A stretch of DNA of 64,000 nucleotides, taken from contig OZ014411.1 of assembly GCA_963965975.1 (NCBI GenBank), positions 12,292,501-12,356,500 of the forward strand, written 5' to 3'. The stretch is from Xestospongia bergquistia. Its lineage: Eukaryota; Porifera; Demospongiae; Haplosclerida; Petrosiidae. Of this stretch, positions 11,581-32,707 are shown piece after piece. How positions within the stretch are numbered: the stretch's first letter is position 1; the number at the start of each line of letters is the position of its first letter. The notes below the pieces were generated by a model. The model worked only from the letters and a program-made list of their open reading frames with translations. It was not told the origin of the DNA and made no database searches. A program made the translations under genes and the position numbers.

Positions 11581-11614
11581 AGGAAGCAGTGTAATAATGA
11601 AGATAATTATAGGT

Positions 11615-11932
11615 TCAAACTTTACTTTGACTGGTTACAATAGCATCTGCAGCATCATTAATACTCTGGGGAGTACTTAATTCTAATTTTTGGAATCTAT
11701 ACAATGCTGAAACACAAGAACGGCACATTCTCCCAACAAATCCATCATCATCACTAATTACTGCATGAATATCTATGTCAATATTGAGTTCACTGAATTG
11801 TTCCAACATCAGCCTTTTCCATACAGGCAAAGCATTTGAGCAGGCATCACTTAACATGTTGTATCTGTCATTGGATCGACTAGTGATGTCTGTTCCACAA
11901 CCGTAGCAGTTCATAACAATGCTGGACGCCAT
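11615..11932 (-). CDS. Zinc-binding-like protein carried by the 860-bp element
   Basis: A 105-codon open frame starts at 11932, close to the right inverted repeat. It has a Cys pair CYGCG at 9-13 and a second pair MCRSC at about 69-73, with a conserved-looking GFVGRMC. This spacing recalls ZAD-type and other Cx2C...Cx2C zinc modules seen at the N-terminus of longer proteins. The frame ends where the helicase fragment ends, consistent with both being 5' remnants left after an internal deletion. Exact family unknown. Confidence 0.5.
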   Translation of the reverse strand: MASSIVMNCYGCGTDITSRSNDRYNMLSDACSNALPVWKRLMLEQFSELNIDIDIHAVISDDDGFVGRMCRSCVSALYRFQKLELSTPQSINDAADAIVTSQSKV

Positions 11933-12071
11933 CTTAATAGTAGTTTACACATGTTCAGCTCCACCTTAGCCCCACCTGAAGCCATTCAGCTCAGAACAAG
12001 TTTAGTATACATACTTTCCCTGACCCTCAGTCCACATGAGGGTCAAGCTCTGCCCTTGACTAGTATATTAT

Positions 12072-13395
12072 TATATTTGTGCAATTGCCTGATTATTCTA
12101 GATATTGTACTTTTTTTTCAAATTGGTTGCTTTGGTAGCACTTAAAGCTATATCTATATCTATTGAAAGTACAGAGGTTGTTCTTCAAAATTGTTACCTT
12201 CCACAAATTGTTAATTATTCACTGCAAAGTGCAAACTATACCATTATTCTCCCATTTAATCATATTATAGTACCCCTCTTTTTTTAAAGAAATTCCATTT
12301 ATTAACTCTAATTACATAACTCCTTTTTTCTTCTACCCGTAGATTTGTCAATGATTTAAATTTTTGTCCCTCTTTATCATCATCATCATCACTTTAAATC
12401 TATTGTACATAACCTACTTATGTATTAATATTTTTTACATTGTAAGATGTGTGTTTTGTGTTAGCGTATGCTATTACACTTGTTCTTAATTCTGTTTGGC
12501 ATAAATAATCAGATAAAAAATATAACATATGTATTAAAGCAATTAGTTATAATGCAATTATGCCAAATGAACTACAATCACATATAATGTTACTATCATA
12601 ATTAACGCATGAGCTAATACCTCACATGATCTATTAGATTGTGTGACTTTTGCAACATTATTCCTTTTATTCCAATAGTAGACATATATTTATACTCTTG
12701 TGTAGAACTAACATGATAATATAGCTAATTTAGTGTGAATATAGACCTGTTTCTTATCAGAAAAATATTTCCATACTGGAATCAATTTAGGTAGTTAGAA
12801 TATGAAGATATAGCAATGTGATAGTAGGAAAAAGATATTAGTAATAGCATATATTATGATTATTACAGTTACTGCAAGTTCAGTTTGTATCATATGAACT
12901 ATAGATGATAAATGAGACATGAACGTCATGATAAGACACTAGTATTCTTGTAATGAGTAAGACCCTAATATTACATACATGTACATGTACAATATGTGTG
13001 TATACCTTGACCTTCCTCTAACTCCTTTAGTTATTGTTATGTGATGAGCTAACATATCACTATAGTGTTGATATCAAAGGCTTTTATAAGCCAATCATTA
13101 CTAAGTGGTATGTTCGTTCAATGCTGACTGTTATAATACATGTAATCATTGGATGTACTTTAAAGAACAAAACTATTAACATACATAATTATAATTATTA
13201 TAATACTTCAGATCATAAAATAAATGCTGTTTCCAGCTGCTTTGAAAATGGCTAATTCAATACACCAATAATTGCTTAATTTTACTACTAAATATTTTAA
13301 ACAGACATTAGTGTACTCCTATAATGTATTGATATATAATGTTGTGTATAACTCCACTGACAAGAAATTTAAGTATATATCATGAAAATTGTTGA
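12072..13395. other. Non-coding stretch
   Basis: Very A+T-rich DNA with short chance frames only. A small palindromic ACATGTACATGT stretch lies near 12980. No gene or element recognised. Confidence 0.5.
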
Positions 13396-13618
13396 AATGA
13401 ATGTGACAGAAGTGGTCAAAGTTTTGCACTAAGACCTTAAATGGTCAAGCACCTGGGAATGGTGTGAAAACTCTCCTATTTCTTTTGTATAGGGATAATC
13501 AGTCATTTCAGTAAATAAAGATGAAGACATAGTACACATGGATTTCATGATTTTCTCTTTGGGGTCATCTTAGAAATACCAAAGTGGCACAGTCCTCCAA
13601 TGCCATCTCTTCTTTCAA
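13396..13618 (-). pseudogene. Third FMO copy, N-terminal fragment
   Basis: This segment aligns with the coding strand of both FMO genes at codons about 29-103 (for example the match around GAGCACCTGGGAATGGTG in copy 1, here CAAGCACCTGGGAATGGTG). It has small insertions, including extra bases where the copies encode GGLWYYSDDP, and many substitutions. Neither FAD motif nor C-terminus is present. It is a degraded fragment of an older FMO duplicate. Confidence 0.8.
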
Positions 13619-13672
13619 ATATGAGGCTGCCTTTCATGTCAGATAACTTTTCCCTTTTTGGTGCCTCATACT

Positions 13673-13837
13673 AAGAAATTCCTTATAATTCCAGCAACTT
13701 CAGTGCCTTCGGAAAGGCTGTTCTCTAAGGCTGGTGAAATTACAGTGGGGAAACATAATTATATCAAATCCAAGAATGTGGACATGCTTAATAAAGTCAT
13801 TAAAGGGTATGCACCTATATACAATCCTGTTATTTGA
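13673..13837 (+). pseudogene. hAT transposase C-terminal fragment
   Basis: Reading + from 13673 to a TGA at 13835 gives KKFLIIPATSVPSERLFS, followed by AGEITVGK and NVDMLNKVI. This is the hAT-family dimerisation signature (IPATSVPSERLFSxAG...). The upstream codons also fit (PFLVPHT), but no longer frame exists. No ends or target duplication were identified. Confidence 0.8.
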
Positions 13838-14457
13838 CAAGATCAGTCATAAACTTCTCCCTAACTTTAATATAATATAAATTTAAGTATGGAAGCTGTG
13901 GTTAATCTCTTTAGACTATTGATGTAACAAAACCTTTCAACCTTTATGTATTCACATAACAAAGACTTCAACATCATTAGTCAAATATATATATTGTAAC
14001 AAATAACAATTATGACATCAACTGTTACGTTTAATAGAACTGAGTGTCCAGTTGTTCAAGTACAGGTATAAAACATTAGATAAGATGTATGTAGCTAACA
14101 CATACATCTGTATATTAACACTGTATGTATGTTTATTTGTATCATATTCAGAAAACTACATTAAAAGTAGGCAGTGTTATTTATAAACTTGTGGGGATAG
14201 TGAAATATCAGAATAGACACTACTCTTCATTTATACGCTCCACAGAAAACAATACTCAGTGGTTCTTTATCAGTGACACTATTGTATGTGCAAACTGTAT
14301 TTGAACATTATAATCAATTACTAGTAACATAGGTTACTCCTGTTAAACTTTCCTGGTTAATTAATTAATTGACCTCACACTGGGGCGTTTTGGGTGACGG
14401 AAGTCGAAGCAACAATTTACGAGCACACTTAATTAACTACAATACACACTAGCAAAC
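13838..14457. other. Non-coding stretch
   Basis: No gene recognised. A tandem AATTAATT stretch lies near 14360, just before the duplicated block that begins at about 14458. Confidence 0.4.
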
Positions 14458-14691
14458 ACAAACAGACTGTGACTCGGTGAGTAGCATTATTTTCACGAGT
14501 AATAGATTCTTTAGTCGTTTTTTTGACTAAAGACGTTAACTTATGTAGACGTTGGGTATGGAATAAGAACCAACGGACGAAAATGCAGTCTAGAAACGAC
14601 ATGATATCCCTTGTTTTCAGACTCATAGCGTTTAGACGACCTTAGTAAAAGTATGCTAACAAGATATATAATCACACCAGGAATAGGACTA
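14458..14691 (-). pseudogene. Duplicated 5' end of the FEM1-like gene, broken
   Basis: This block matches 8319-8562, the first ~80 codons of the FEM1-like gene, on the same strand and at the same position relative to the FMO gene beside it. Shared landmarks include AATAAGAACCAAC, CTTGTTTTCAGA and ATCACACCAGGAATAGGACT. The start codon is lost (the equivalent of CCAT reads AAT), and several small deletions shift the frame. The rest of the FEM1-like gene is absent, which marks one end of the duplicated segment. Confidence 0.85.
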
Positions 14692-14874
14692 ATTATCAAA
14701 GACACGCCTTAAAAGGAGGAGTAGTTTTCACAGCAGGAATCCAAGTTATTAATTCATAAATACTATCTATTAAAACATGCAATGGCAAAGCTATATGAAT
14801 TAATGCCATTATAGTCTTGTTATTGCAATAGTTAATATTCACACAAATGATTGTTTTTTACATAAATGAATGTT

Positions 14875-14880
14875 TTTATT
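14875..14880 (-). terminator. Poly(A) signal of FMO copy 2
   Basis: AATAAA on the minus strand, 96 bp beyond the stop codon, at the position equivalent to the signal of copy 1. Confidence 0.6.
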
Positions 14881-14975
14881 TTCAACTTTTAAGGAAGGTC
14901 CTATATCAACTACATGTTAAAAAAATTAATAAGAAACAAAGCAACCAAAAATAAACTTAAAATAAAGACACATTG

Positions 14976-16664
14976 TCAGTTATAATCAGGTAGAGGTGTT
15001 TTGTTATCATAGGCCAATCTCTTAGGTATACACCACACCCAGTCAGCGATTTGCACAGGGCGAGAATCCCTTATTGGTGGCCAGTGTTTAGATGTCTGTA
15101 CTTTATATTTGATCTTGTCAATTTGAGTTAGCCACCATTCGAGCCAAATCATGCGACAAAACAGAACAATGATGAGATGGAAATCTGTAACTGTTACTTT
15201 CTTTCGATGCCTGTCCATAGTTGCAATGACGTTGTCTTCATGTTCAGGCTCATTAAGCCTAATATAGCCAGGATTGAAAGGAGAAAGAAGAGCTACATAC
15301 CAATGATAGATACTTTTCCTGAAAAGTTGCATAAAGCTTGGACAAACATTTGCCAATTTAGCCATGTCCCAAAAATATTTTGTTCCTTCAACGATTCTAT
15401 CCAAACGCTGTGAACCTGGAGAAAAATATTCTATCCAGTAATCACCATCAGCTTTAGTGACCTTCAGCCTTTCCTCTTTGGATTTCAATTCAAGTTTACC
15501 ACTGTAGACTTTAGCTACCCATCTTGATTGTATTTCAGCCATAGCAGGCATTGAAGCTAAGACAGGTCGAACAAATCCAATAAATGATAAAGTTGGATCG
15601 TCATTATCCATGACATGCTTGTATCGTTGACGGAATGTTTTCTGAGTAAATTGTTCTGGAAGATAACCAAATGCAGTACTATAGCCAGTAGACACAATCA
15701 CAACATCAAACTCTTGTTTGGAACCATCTGCAAAAATGACTTTCTTTCCATTGCACGACTCAATGGCACCTTTTGGAACAAGCTTTTTGTAATCAATTAG
15801 ATCGAGGACATGCCCATTCTTATTAATAAAATAGTGCATATTTTCAGCATCGTGTTTCCATTCTGGTATGCCATGACCTTGATAGGCAAGAAGTGAACCA
15901 CCAGTAGTCCACCTGCACATCCATTGGAACCCTGGTTTGCTCTTCCACCAAGGCGAAATACAGTGAAGTGCATACGATGATACTTGGTCATATACTGAAG
16001 GGGCGTTCCAAGGCATAACCTTCCCATACCTTCGAAAGAAACTCTGACCTCTTGGTGCACTCCAGTAAATTAAACTCGTGTGATCAAACCATTCTTGGCA
16101 AATGTCAGCTGCAGTTTCACCTCCACCAAAAACCAAGAGCCTACAGTTTCGATGCTCTTCCAATGGCTCCTTGATTTTCTGAGCATGATACACAGTACCT
16201 GCAAAGTTGGCAAAGACGGAATTGCGTGGATCATCGGCTACAGGTTCGCCAGTACAGACAATCAAAAACTTGCTTGTAAAAGTAATTCCCGTAGAAGTGT
16301 ATGTATACCATAAATCGCCTTTTTTCTCCACTTTTTCCACGGTAGTGTTGAAACGGATGTGGCGGAAAAGGTCAAATTTTTCGCAATACGACTTTAAGTA
16401 GTCGAGCACCTGGGAATGGTGTGGAAACTCTCCCATTTCATCTGTATAAGGATAATCGGACATTTCCGTAAACGAAGACGATGACGTAGTGCGTGTCGAT
16501 TTCATGACCGTTTTCTCTTGCGGATCGTCTGAGTAATACCACAGTCCTCCAATGCCATCTCTCCTTTCCAATGCAACTACAGTAAGGCCTTCTTCTTTCA
16601 TGTATTTAGTGGCTAGTACACCAGACCAGCCAGCTCCCAAAACCGTCACATCATGGTAAGTCAT
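14976..16664 (-). CDS. Flavin-containing monooxygenase, copy 2, intronless
   Basis: A 562-codon single exon, collinear with copy 1 at 8770-10458 without gaps and about nine in ten residues identical by eye. It keeps GAGWSG (10-15), FAGTVYH (154-160), GGGETA (180-185), a STGY motif and the hydrophobic C-terminal stretch. Differences cluster near the start (GVLATKYM), around residue 270 and in the C-terminal third. All motifs are intact and there is no internal stop, so both copies are probably active. The duplicated promoter and poly(A) flank suggest similar expression. The reaction is as for the family; the substrate is unknown. Confidence 0.9.
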   Translation of the reverse strand: MTYHDVTVLGAGWSGVLATKYMKEEGLTVVALERRDGIGGLWYYSDDPQEKTVMKSTRTTSSSSFTEMSDYPYTDEMGEFPHHSQVLDYLKSYCEKFDLFRHIRFNTTVEKVEKKGDLWYTYTSTGITFTSKFLIVCTGEPVADDPRNSVFANFAGTVYHAQKIKEPLEEHRNCRLLVFGGGETAADICQEWFDHTSLIYWSAPRGQSFFRRYGKVMPWNAPSVYDQVSSYALHCISPWWKSKPGFQWMCRWTTGGSLLAYQGHGIPEWKHDAENMHYFINKNGHVLDLIDYKKLVPKGAIESCNGKKVIFADGSKQEFDVVIVSTGYSTAFGYLPEQFTQKTFRQRYKHVMDNDDPTLSFIGFVRPVLASMPAMAEIQSRWVAKVYSGKLELKSKEERLKVTKADGDYWIEYFSPGSQRLDRIVEGTKYFWDMAKLANVCPSFMQLFRKSIYHWYVALLSPFNPGYIRLNEPEHEDNVIATMDRHRKKVTVTDFHLIIVLFCRMIWLEWWLTQIDKIKYKVQTSKHWPPIRDSRPVQIADWVWCIPKRLAYDNKTPLPDYN

Positions 16665-17175
16665 CGCTTTTTTTGATACAGTGATTCTGACTCTTGTGTT
16701 GGTTTATATTAACCAATTCAGGAACAAGGCCCTTGTTAATTATGTATGTCATGCTCGTACCGTCTATTCTGAGCTAAAGCGACTTCCTGTTGATTATGTG
16801 TATAAACAGTCCTTGTTAAACAGGTTTGTTATAAAAACAGCTGGTTTACAAAGAAGCGTATCAATGCGTAGCGTTGCGAAGGCGTTGCAAAGGGCTACGT
16901 ACTGAATGTTCATATACGTACACGTAAATGCCATAAGGTAGACTACTCATTCGATTGTATTATTGGCAGTCTGTGATGCTCATTATCGCTTTATTTAGGT
17001 GGATGCATATGTTGGGGATACTGGTAGACATAGTTATGGTGGTGTACTAAATAATTCAGCTTTGGAACAAGCACTGGAGGCTAATACCCTTAATATACAT
17101 AGGCGTATCTAGGTGTAGTGGAATAGTAGGGCTCATTAATTTCATATTTAATAACTACTGGTTAATTACTAATTG

Positions 17176-17457
17176 TTATAACAAAGGTATTTTAGCGTTC
17201 TTATGTACTTGTGCAAATTTAATAACTAAACTTGGAAGATTATCCCACAACTTAGAGGAAAGATCTCTTTCTATATTCAGAATTGCTAGATCATCTACCC
17301 GAGTTTGTGACATGGAAGAATGTAGGTATGTCTTTATTCTTTTGAGGGAAGAGAAGGTACGCTCTACTGTCGCTGTACTAGTTCCAAATGTCATTGCTAT
17401 TATGACAGCTTTCTTTAAAGTAGGGAAAGCATCCTGAACAGACTGTGCTAGCTTCAT
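17176..17457 (-). pseudogene. hAT transposase C-terminal fragment
   Basis: Ninety-three codons containing GTSTATVERTFSSLKRIKTY and LAILNIERD, the C-terminal dimerisation region of hAT transposases of the TTF/ZMYM-like kind (STATVERSFSxLKRIKTxL). The catalytic core is absent. Confidence 0.85.
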
Positions 17458-17489
17458 ACCTAGCTACAAGCAATAGTTTATCTAGTGAC

Positions 17490-17651
17490 TTATATGTGAA
17501 GACCATGACAATGACTAGCCATTATTAGTATCACTCTCAGTAACCTCATGTCACTAACTTCAAGTTCAACATCAACTGAATCTACTGATTCAATTCTAGA
17601 ACTCTTACTGTTTCCAGCCCAAAAGTCCATAATTGTAGCTCTACGTTTCAT
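17490..17651 (-). pseudogene. hAT transposase N-terminal fragment
   Basis: A 53-codon frame beginning MKRRATIMDFWAG, like the short basic-aromatic start of TTF-type hAT transposases. It diverges after about 36 codons into a chance tail ending at a stop. With the C-terminal fragment it shows that the centre of the transposase was deleted. Confidence 0.6.
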
Positions 17652-18780
17652 TGTTGCATTTTAATTACATCAGCTAACAGACTATGTGGTTTTTAATTAC
17701 TGTAAATGGTAGAGCTATGAAGTATCAAGTAAGAGTGTCTTTAAATAAATTATAAAAGCTATTTAAAAGTTTATAGAGGAAAATCTTTAGTAGGGCAATG
17801 CCCTATCTGCCCTTATGTAGATACGCGTATGTTAATATAACAAGTGCTAATCCACTACCCGGTACTACACACCCAGCAGGGCCAGCACTACCGTATGTGT
17901 TCGTTGGTGACGAAGCTTTCCCGCTGAAATTGAATATGATGAGACCATATCCAGGAAAAAAACTTGAATCAGAATTAATATACAGCTATCGGTTGAGTAG
18001 AGCCAGAAGAATAATCGAAAACAGTTTTAGTATTTTAGCTGCGAGATGGCGGACTTTTCGTAGGCCAATAATAATAATTATTATTATTATTAATGTCACA
18101 CACAGAAGACTGCCCAGCCACCAATGGCTTACGAGTGACAAGTTAGTTACAAAATAAAAGTGATATGATATAAATAAAAATTTTGGATTAAGTAATAAAC
18201 TTACAGTGACTATGAAAGGACAACAAACTAAATTTGATCTTAAAATGAACATTTCATTAAAATACAATGATGATATATGGCTGAACTCCTTAGATAAAAT
18301 GATAGTGAGTTTGTCTGTGTGGGGAAGTGAGTAAAGGATGGTACTTTGGAAGTGATTGTGTTGTAAAGTTTGAGACGTATGTTATTGTACTCTGGACAGA
18401 ACAGGACAAAATGAGATACATCTTCAACTAATAGCTGATCCTGATTATGTAGTGCTGTTCACCAAGGCAACTATAGTGTTGCACAACTATCTCAGAACTA
18501 CAGAGTCGAATGTGTACTGGTTTTATAGATAGGGAAGATGGATCTGGTAATTAAATTCCTGGTGGGTGGAGAGTTGAAGATGGTGAAAAGTGATTTGAAA
18601 ATTTTAGGTCAAGTCGGTGGAAACAGGTAATGTCAGTGTCACTCAGTAAACACATTATAGATCTTTTCAGATCTCTTCTGTTTCATGTCAGGTACTCAAA
18701 ATCTGCTGCAGATGTAAGAGATGCATTTCGTGACTACATCTGTTGGTGAACTGAGTTGGCAATACAATCATGTCCAGTGA

Positions 18781-19013
18781 ACAAATTGAAATACTGATTC
18801 GTATTTTGTGATTTTCAGTTATTTTATAATCACAAAATTATTCAATGCCTCAATGTATTTTACAATAACGTCATGTTATATTATTAATATTGTCCATAAG
18901 TATTACAGAAATTAGGTGGTTCACTTGAAGGAAATTCAAAATTATTGGACAAAATTCAAGTATGTACTATAGTCCTAAGTACAAGAACAATCTTTCAAAT
19001 TCAAATCAGGTTA
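18781..19013. other. Non-coding stretch between transposon remnants
   Basis: A short inverted repeat (CGTATTTTGTGATTTTC and its partner near ATAATCACAAAATTATTC) lies at about 18800-18842. Nothing else was recognised. Confidence 0.4.
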
Positions 19014-19252
19014 TTCTTGGAACAAAGATACATTGAAAGAAACACACCAGTACCTAACTGGGATCAGTGGAAGTATATTCACAGAACAGTATATAATAGA
19101 AATGAGGTATGTATTATGACAGTTTGATCATAGGATCAACCTCTCCAAACTAATGGTGTAGACTGTGGTGTGTTTGTCATACAATTTGCTTATTGCTGTG
19201 TCTTTGATATGACTTGGGATTTTGATCTGGTTTATAATTACAAAGTGACCAT
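19014..19252 (+). pseudogene. Ulp1-type (C48) cysteine protease C-terminal fragment
   Basis: The first part reads NTPVPNWDQWKYIHRTVYN. After a GT..AG gap of about 27 bp (19106-19131) it continues PLQTNGVDCGVFVIQFAY. The Q-x5-D-C-G arrangement is the oxyanion glutamine and catalytic cysteine of Ulp1/SENP proteases. The upstream His and Asp region is not recognisable. Such proteases are often carried by eukaryotic DNA transposons; the adjacent Mutator-like transposase suggests a common origin, but that is inference. Confidence 0.7.
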
Positions 19253-19625
19253 ACTTAAACTTTCTTTAACTATATATGGGACTGTTAAGGAAAATATTAA
19301 TAGAAGACATTTTGTGTAGACAACTGTTGTGAGTCTTCATATGATGAATATTTTGATCTATTTTCAACTATAATTGCAGAGAATGTAATGTCAGAGCATC
19401 ACTACTACAGTCACCAATTCCTTTAAGTGGATTCAACTACCAACCTGTCTTTCTAGAACTTGAAGATGCTAAATACCTACATAATCCACTAATTAGTAAA
19501 TCTAGGGGGGTGGGGGCTAAGCCATCCTTAACATATAAAACCTCTTTTTCTTTGAAAAACAATAAAACATTTAAATCTGATGCCTTTCACACTTCTTTCT
19601 GACGAATGCAGCATTATTTCATACT

Positions 19626-20916
19626 ATGTCCAATAAGACAAAAAGTAATATAGAAGCTCACACAATGTATGCAGGTAATACTGGATACAAAGTACACATA
19701 TTATTGTTCATTGATTTAGTAACAGTTACAAAACTTCCAGCAAATCTATCTAAGTCAACTAGTGAAAAACACACATGTTCAATCTGTGGAAGGGGTTATT
19801 CATTTCAAAGTGGTCTCTCAAAACACATGAGGAGTGCACATAATGATGTGGAAAGTGGTCTAGTTACATGTACTCTATGTAATAGCAGGTTTGTGATAAC
19901 TTGTGTTTATTACCTTTTTTTAATTAATATCTTTTACCAAAGAGTAACAAGTATTCAAAAATTACTCCTACATCTTCATTCAAACCATCAGCTGTCTTTA
20001 GAAGAAAAGGAAATAAGTTTTGATACATTAGAAGAATTTTACGAATGGAAGGAAGAGTTTGAAACAACTACACGTTCATTATTTGTTCTTAAGTGTGCAC
20101 CACAGGTCTCCAATGGGATGAAAGTGTTTTACTATTACTGTAATAGGGCAGGTGCATAAATTAGATAATTTGGTGATTTTCTGTTATGGATTCAAACAGA
20201 ATTTCAGAGGGACATGCTAAAGGCTTTTGGGCATGACACAGTATGCATAGACACCATGGTACCAACATGTACCATTTTAATCTAATAACTCTGGTTGTGA
20301 TTGATGAATACCGGGAAGGAATACCAGTAGCTTGGATGCTCTCTAACAGAGAAGATGCAATATCCTTGATATCTTTCTTTGCAGCCATTAAAGGTAGTAG
20401 CGGTGTGATTTCTCCATCATGGTTCATGTCAGATCGATAATGCTAACAATTACTTTAATGCATGGAAAGCAGTGTTTGGTGAAGGAGATACTAAGAAAAT
20501 CATTTGTGTCTGGCACATAGATAGAACATGGAGAAAAGCATTAGCTGAAACTGTGAGAGACAAAGATCAAATAAAAATATACCATCAACTAAGTATTTTA
20601 CCCAGTGAAAGAGACGAAGCTAAATTTAGAGTTACATTGCAGACTTTTCTCACATACCTACAAACAGAGCACACTCATTTTTTTGCCTACTTTACTTCAA
20701 ATTACTACTCACGGTTACCACAATTGGCAACATGTTACTGTACTCAAACAACTATCAACACTAACATGTACCTTGGATCATTTCATAGTCCTAAAAATAT
20801 TGTACTTAAACCACAAACAAAATAGAAGAATTGACAGTTTACTTGTTACTTTATTAAGAGTAGCAAGAGATGAGGCATTTGAATGTTTTCGTAAGCAAGA
20901 AAGAAGTAGACCCTAA
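19626..20916 (+). pseudogene. Mutator-like transposase with C2H2 finger, frameshifted
   Basis: The first frame (19626-20159) has a C2H2 finger HTCSICGRGYSFQSGLSKHM, a second Cys pair CTLCNSR, a possible intron at 19889-19940, then LEEFYEWKEEFE and FYYYCNRAG, the usual entry to MULE transposases of this type. Homology then continues in three further frames: 20243-20440 (GTNMYHFNLITLVVIDEYRE and FMSD), about 20435-20730 (NYFNAWKAVFGEG, IICVWHIDRTWRKAL) and about 20790-20916 (NHKQNRRIDSLLVTLLRVAR). The DEYxEGxPVA, MSD and CxWHxDRxWR blocks mark a MULE-family DDE domain. At least three frame breaks make it non-functional. Terminal repeats were not found. Confidence 0.85.
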
Positions 20917-21087
20917 ACTTACTAATACTCATTGTTTCTCACAGTTAAAACCCCGTAACCCTTGGCTCTTCTATTTAACTCTTAAACAAAATTTACTTTA
21001 AAAAGCAATTATAAATATGCAAATTTATACAACTTGTATACTGTTTCATAATAAGATATGACAAAAGAAACAAAAATTTAGTGTAAT

Positions 21088-32707
<11,620 letters not shown>

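Larger units (their letters stand above)
11203..12062. mobile_element. 860-bp Mutator-like element with ~70-bp TIRs and 9-bp target duplications
   Basis: The left end starts TAGTCAAGGGTCGAGC and the right end is its inverted partner, ending in CCCTTGACTA. The arms match over about 70 bp with few mismatches, as far as the segment ACTAAACTTGTTCTG. The identical 9-mer GTATATTAT sits at 11194-11202 and 12063-12071, a target-site duplication of the length used by Mutator-like transposons. Inside are the N-terminal part of a RecQ-like helicase on + and a protein with two Cys pairs on -. Both start near the element ends and point inward, so this looks like an internally deleted copy of a larger two-gene element. 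No transposase is visible. Family assignment rests on TIR length and TSD length only. Confidence 0.8.
17098..17831 (-). mobile_element. 734-bp internally deleted hAT element with 8-bp target duplication
   Basis: The ends are CATAGGCGTATCTA (left) and the inverse of CATACGCGTATCTA (right). The 8-mer TTAATATA flanks both sides (17090-17097 and 17832-17839). On the minus strand the element carries a start fragment (17490-17651) and the C-terminal fragment (17176-17457) of a hAT transposase, with the middle missing. It sits within a codon run of the Harbinger transposase; one copy of the duplicated 8-mer restores the Harbinger frame exactly, so the insertion is clean. Confidence 0.9.
16945..18780 (+). 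pseudogene. PIF/Harbinger transposase remnant, interrupted by a hAT element
   Basis: Pieces in order: 16951-17097 reads SIVLLAVCDAHYRF, then a TAG at 16996-16998, then VDAYVGDTGRHSYGGV. After the hAT insertion, 17832-18070 continues in the same frame with [16 protein letters not shown] and [14 protein letters not shown], the DDE_Tnp_4 signature. 18435-18626 reads DPDYVVLFTKATIVLHNYL and, after a frame change and stop codons, GGWRVEDGEK. 18692-18780 reads YSKSAADVRDAFRDYI. The last three pieces are separated by apparent introns or inserted A+T-rich DNA (18071-18434 and 18627-18691). Stops and frame breaks show it is dead. Family identification is firm from the D/E context motifs and [10 protein letters not shown]. 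Confidence 0.85.

Noticed and set aside
8770-16664. Bacterial origin of the intronless FMO genes
   Set aside because: Lack of introns alone is not evidence of transfer; base composition and flanks are like the rest of the window and no bacterial neighbour is present.
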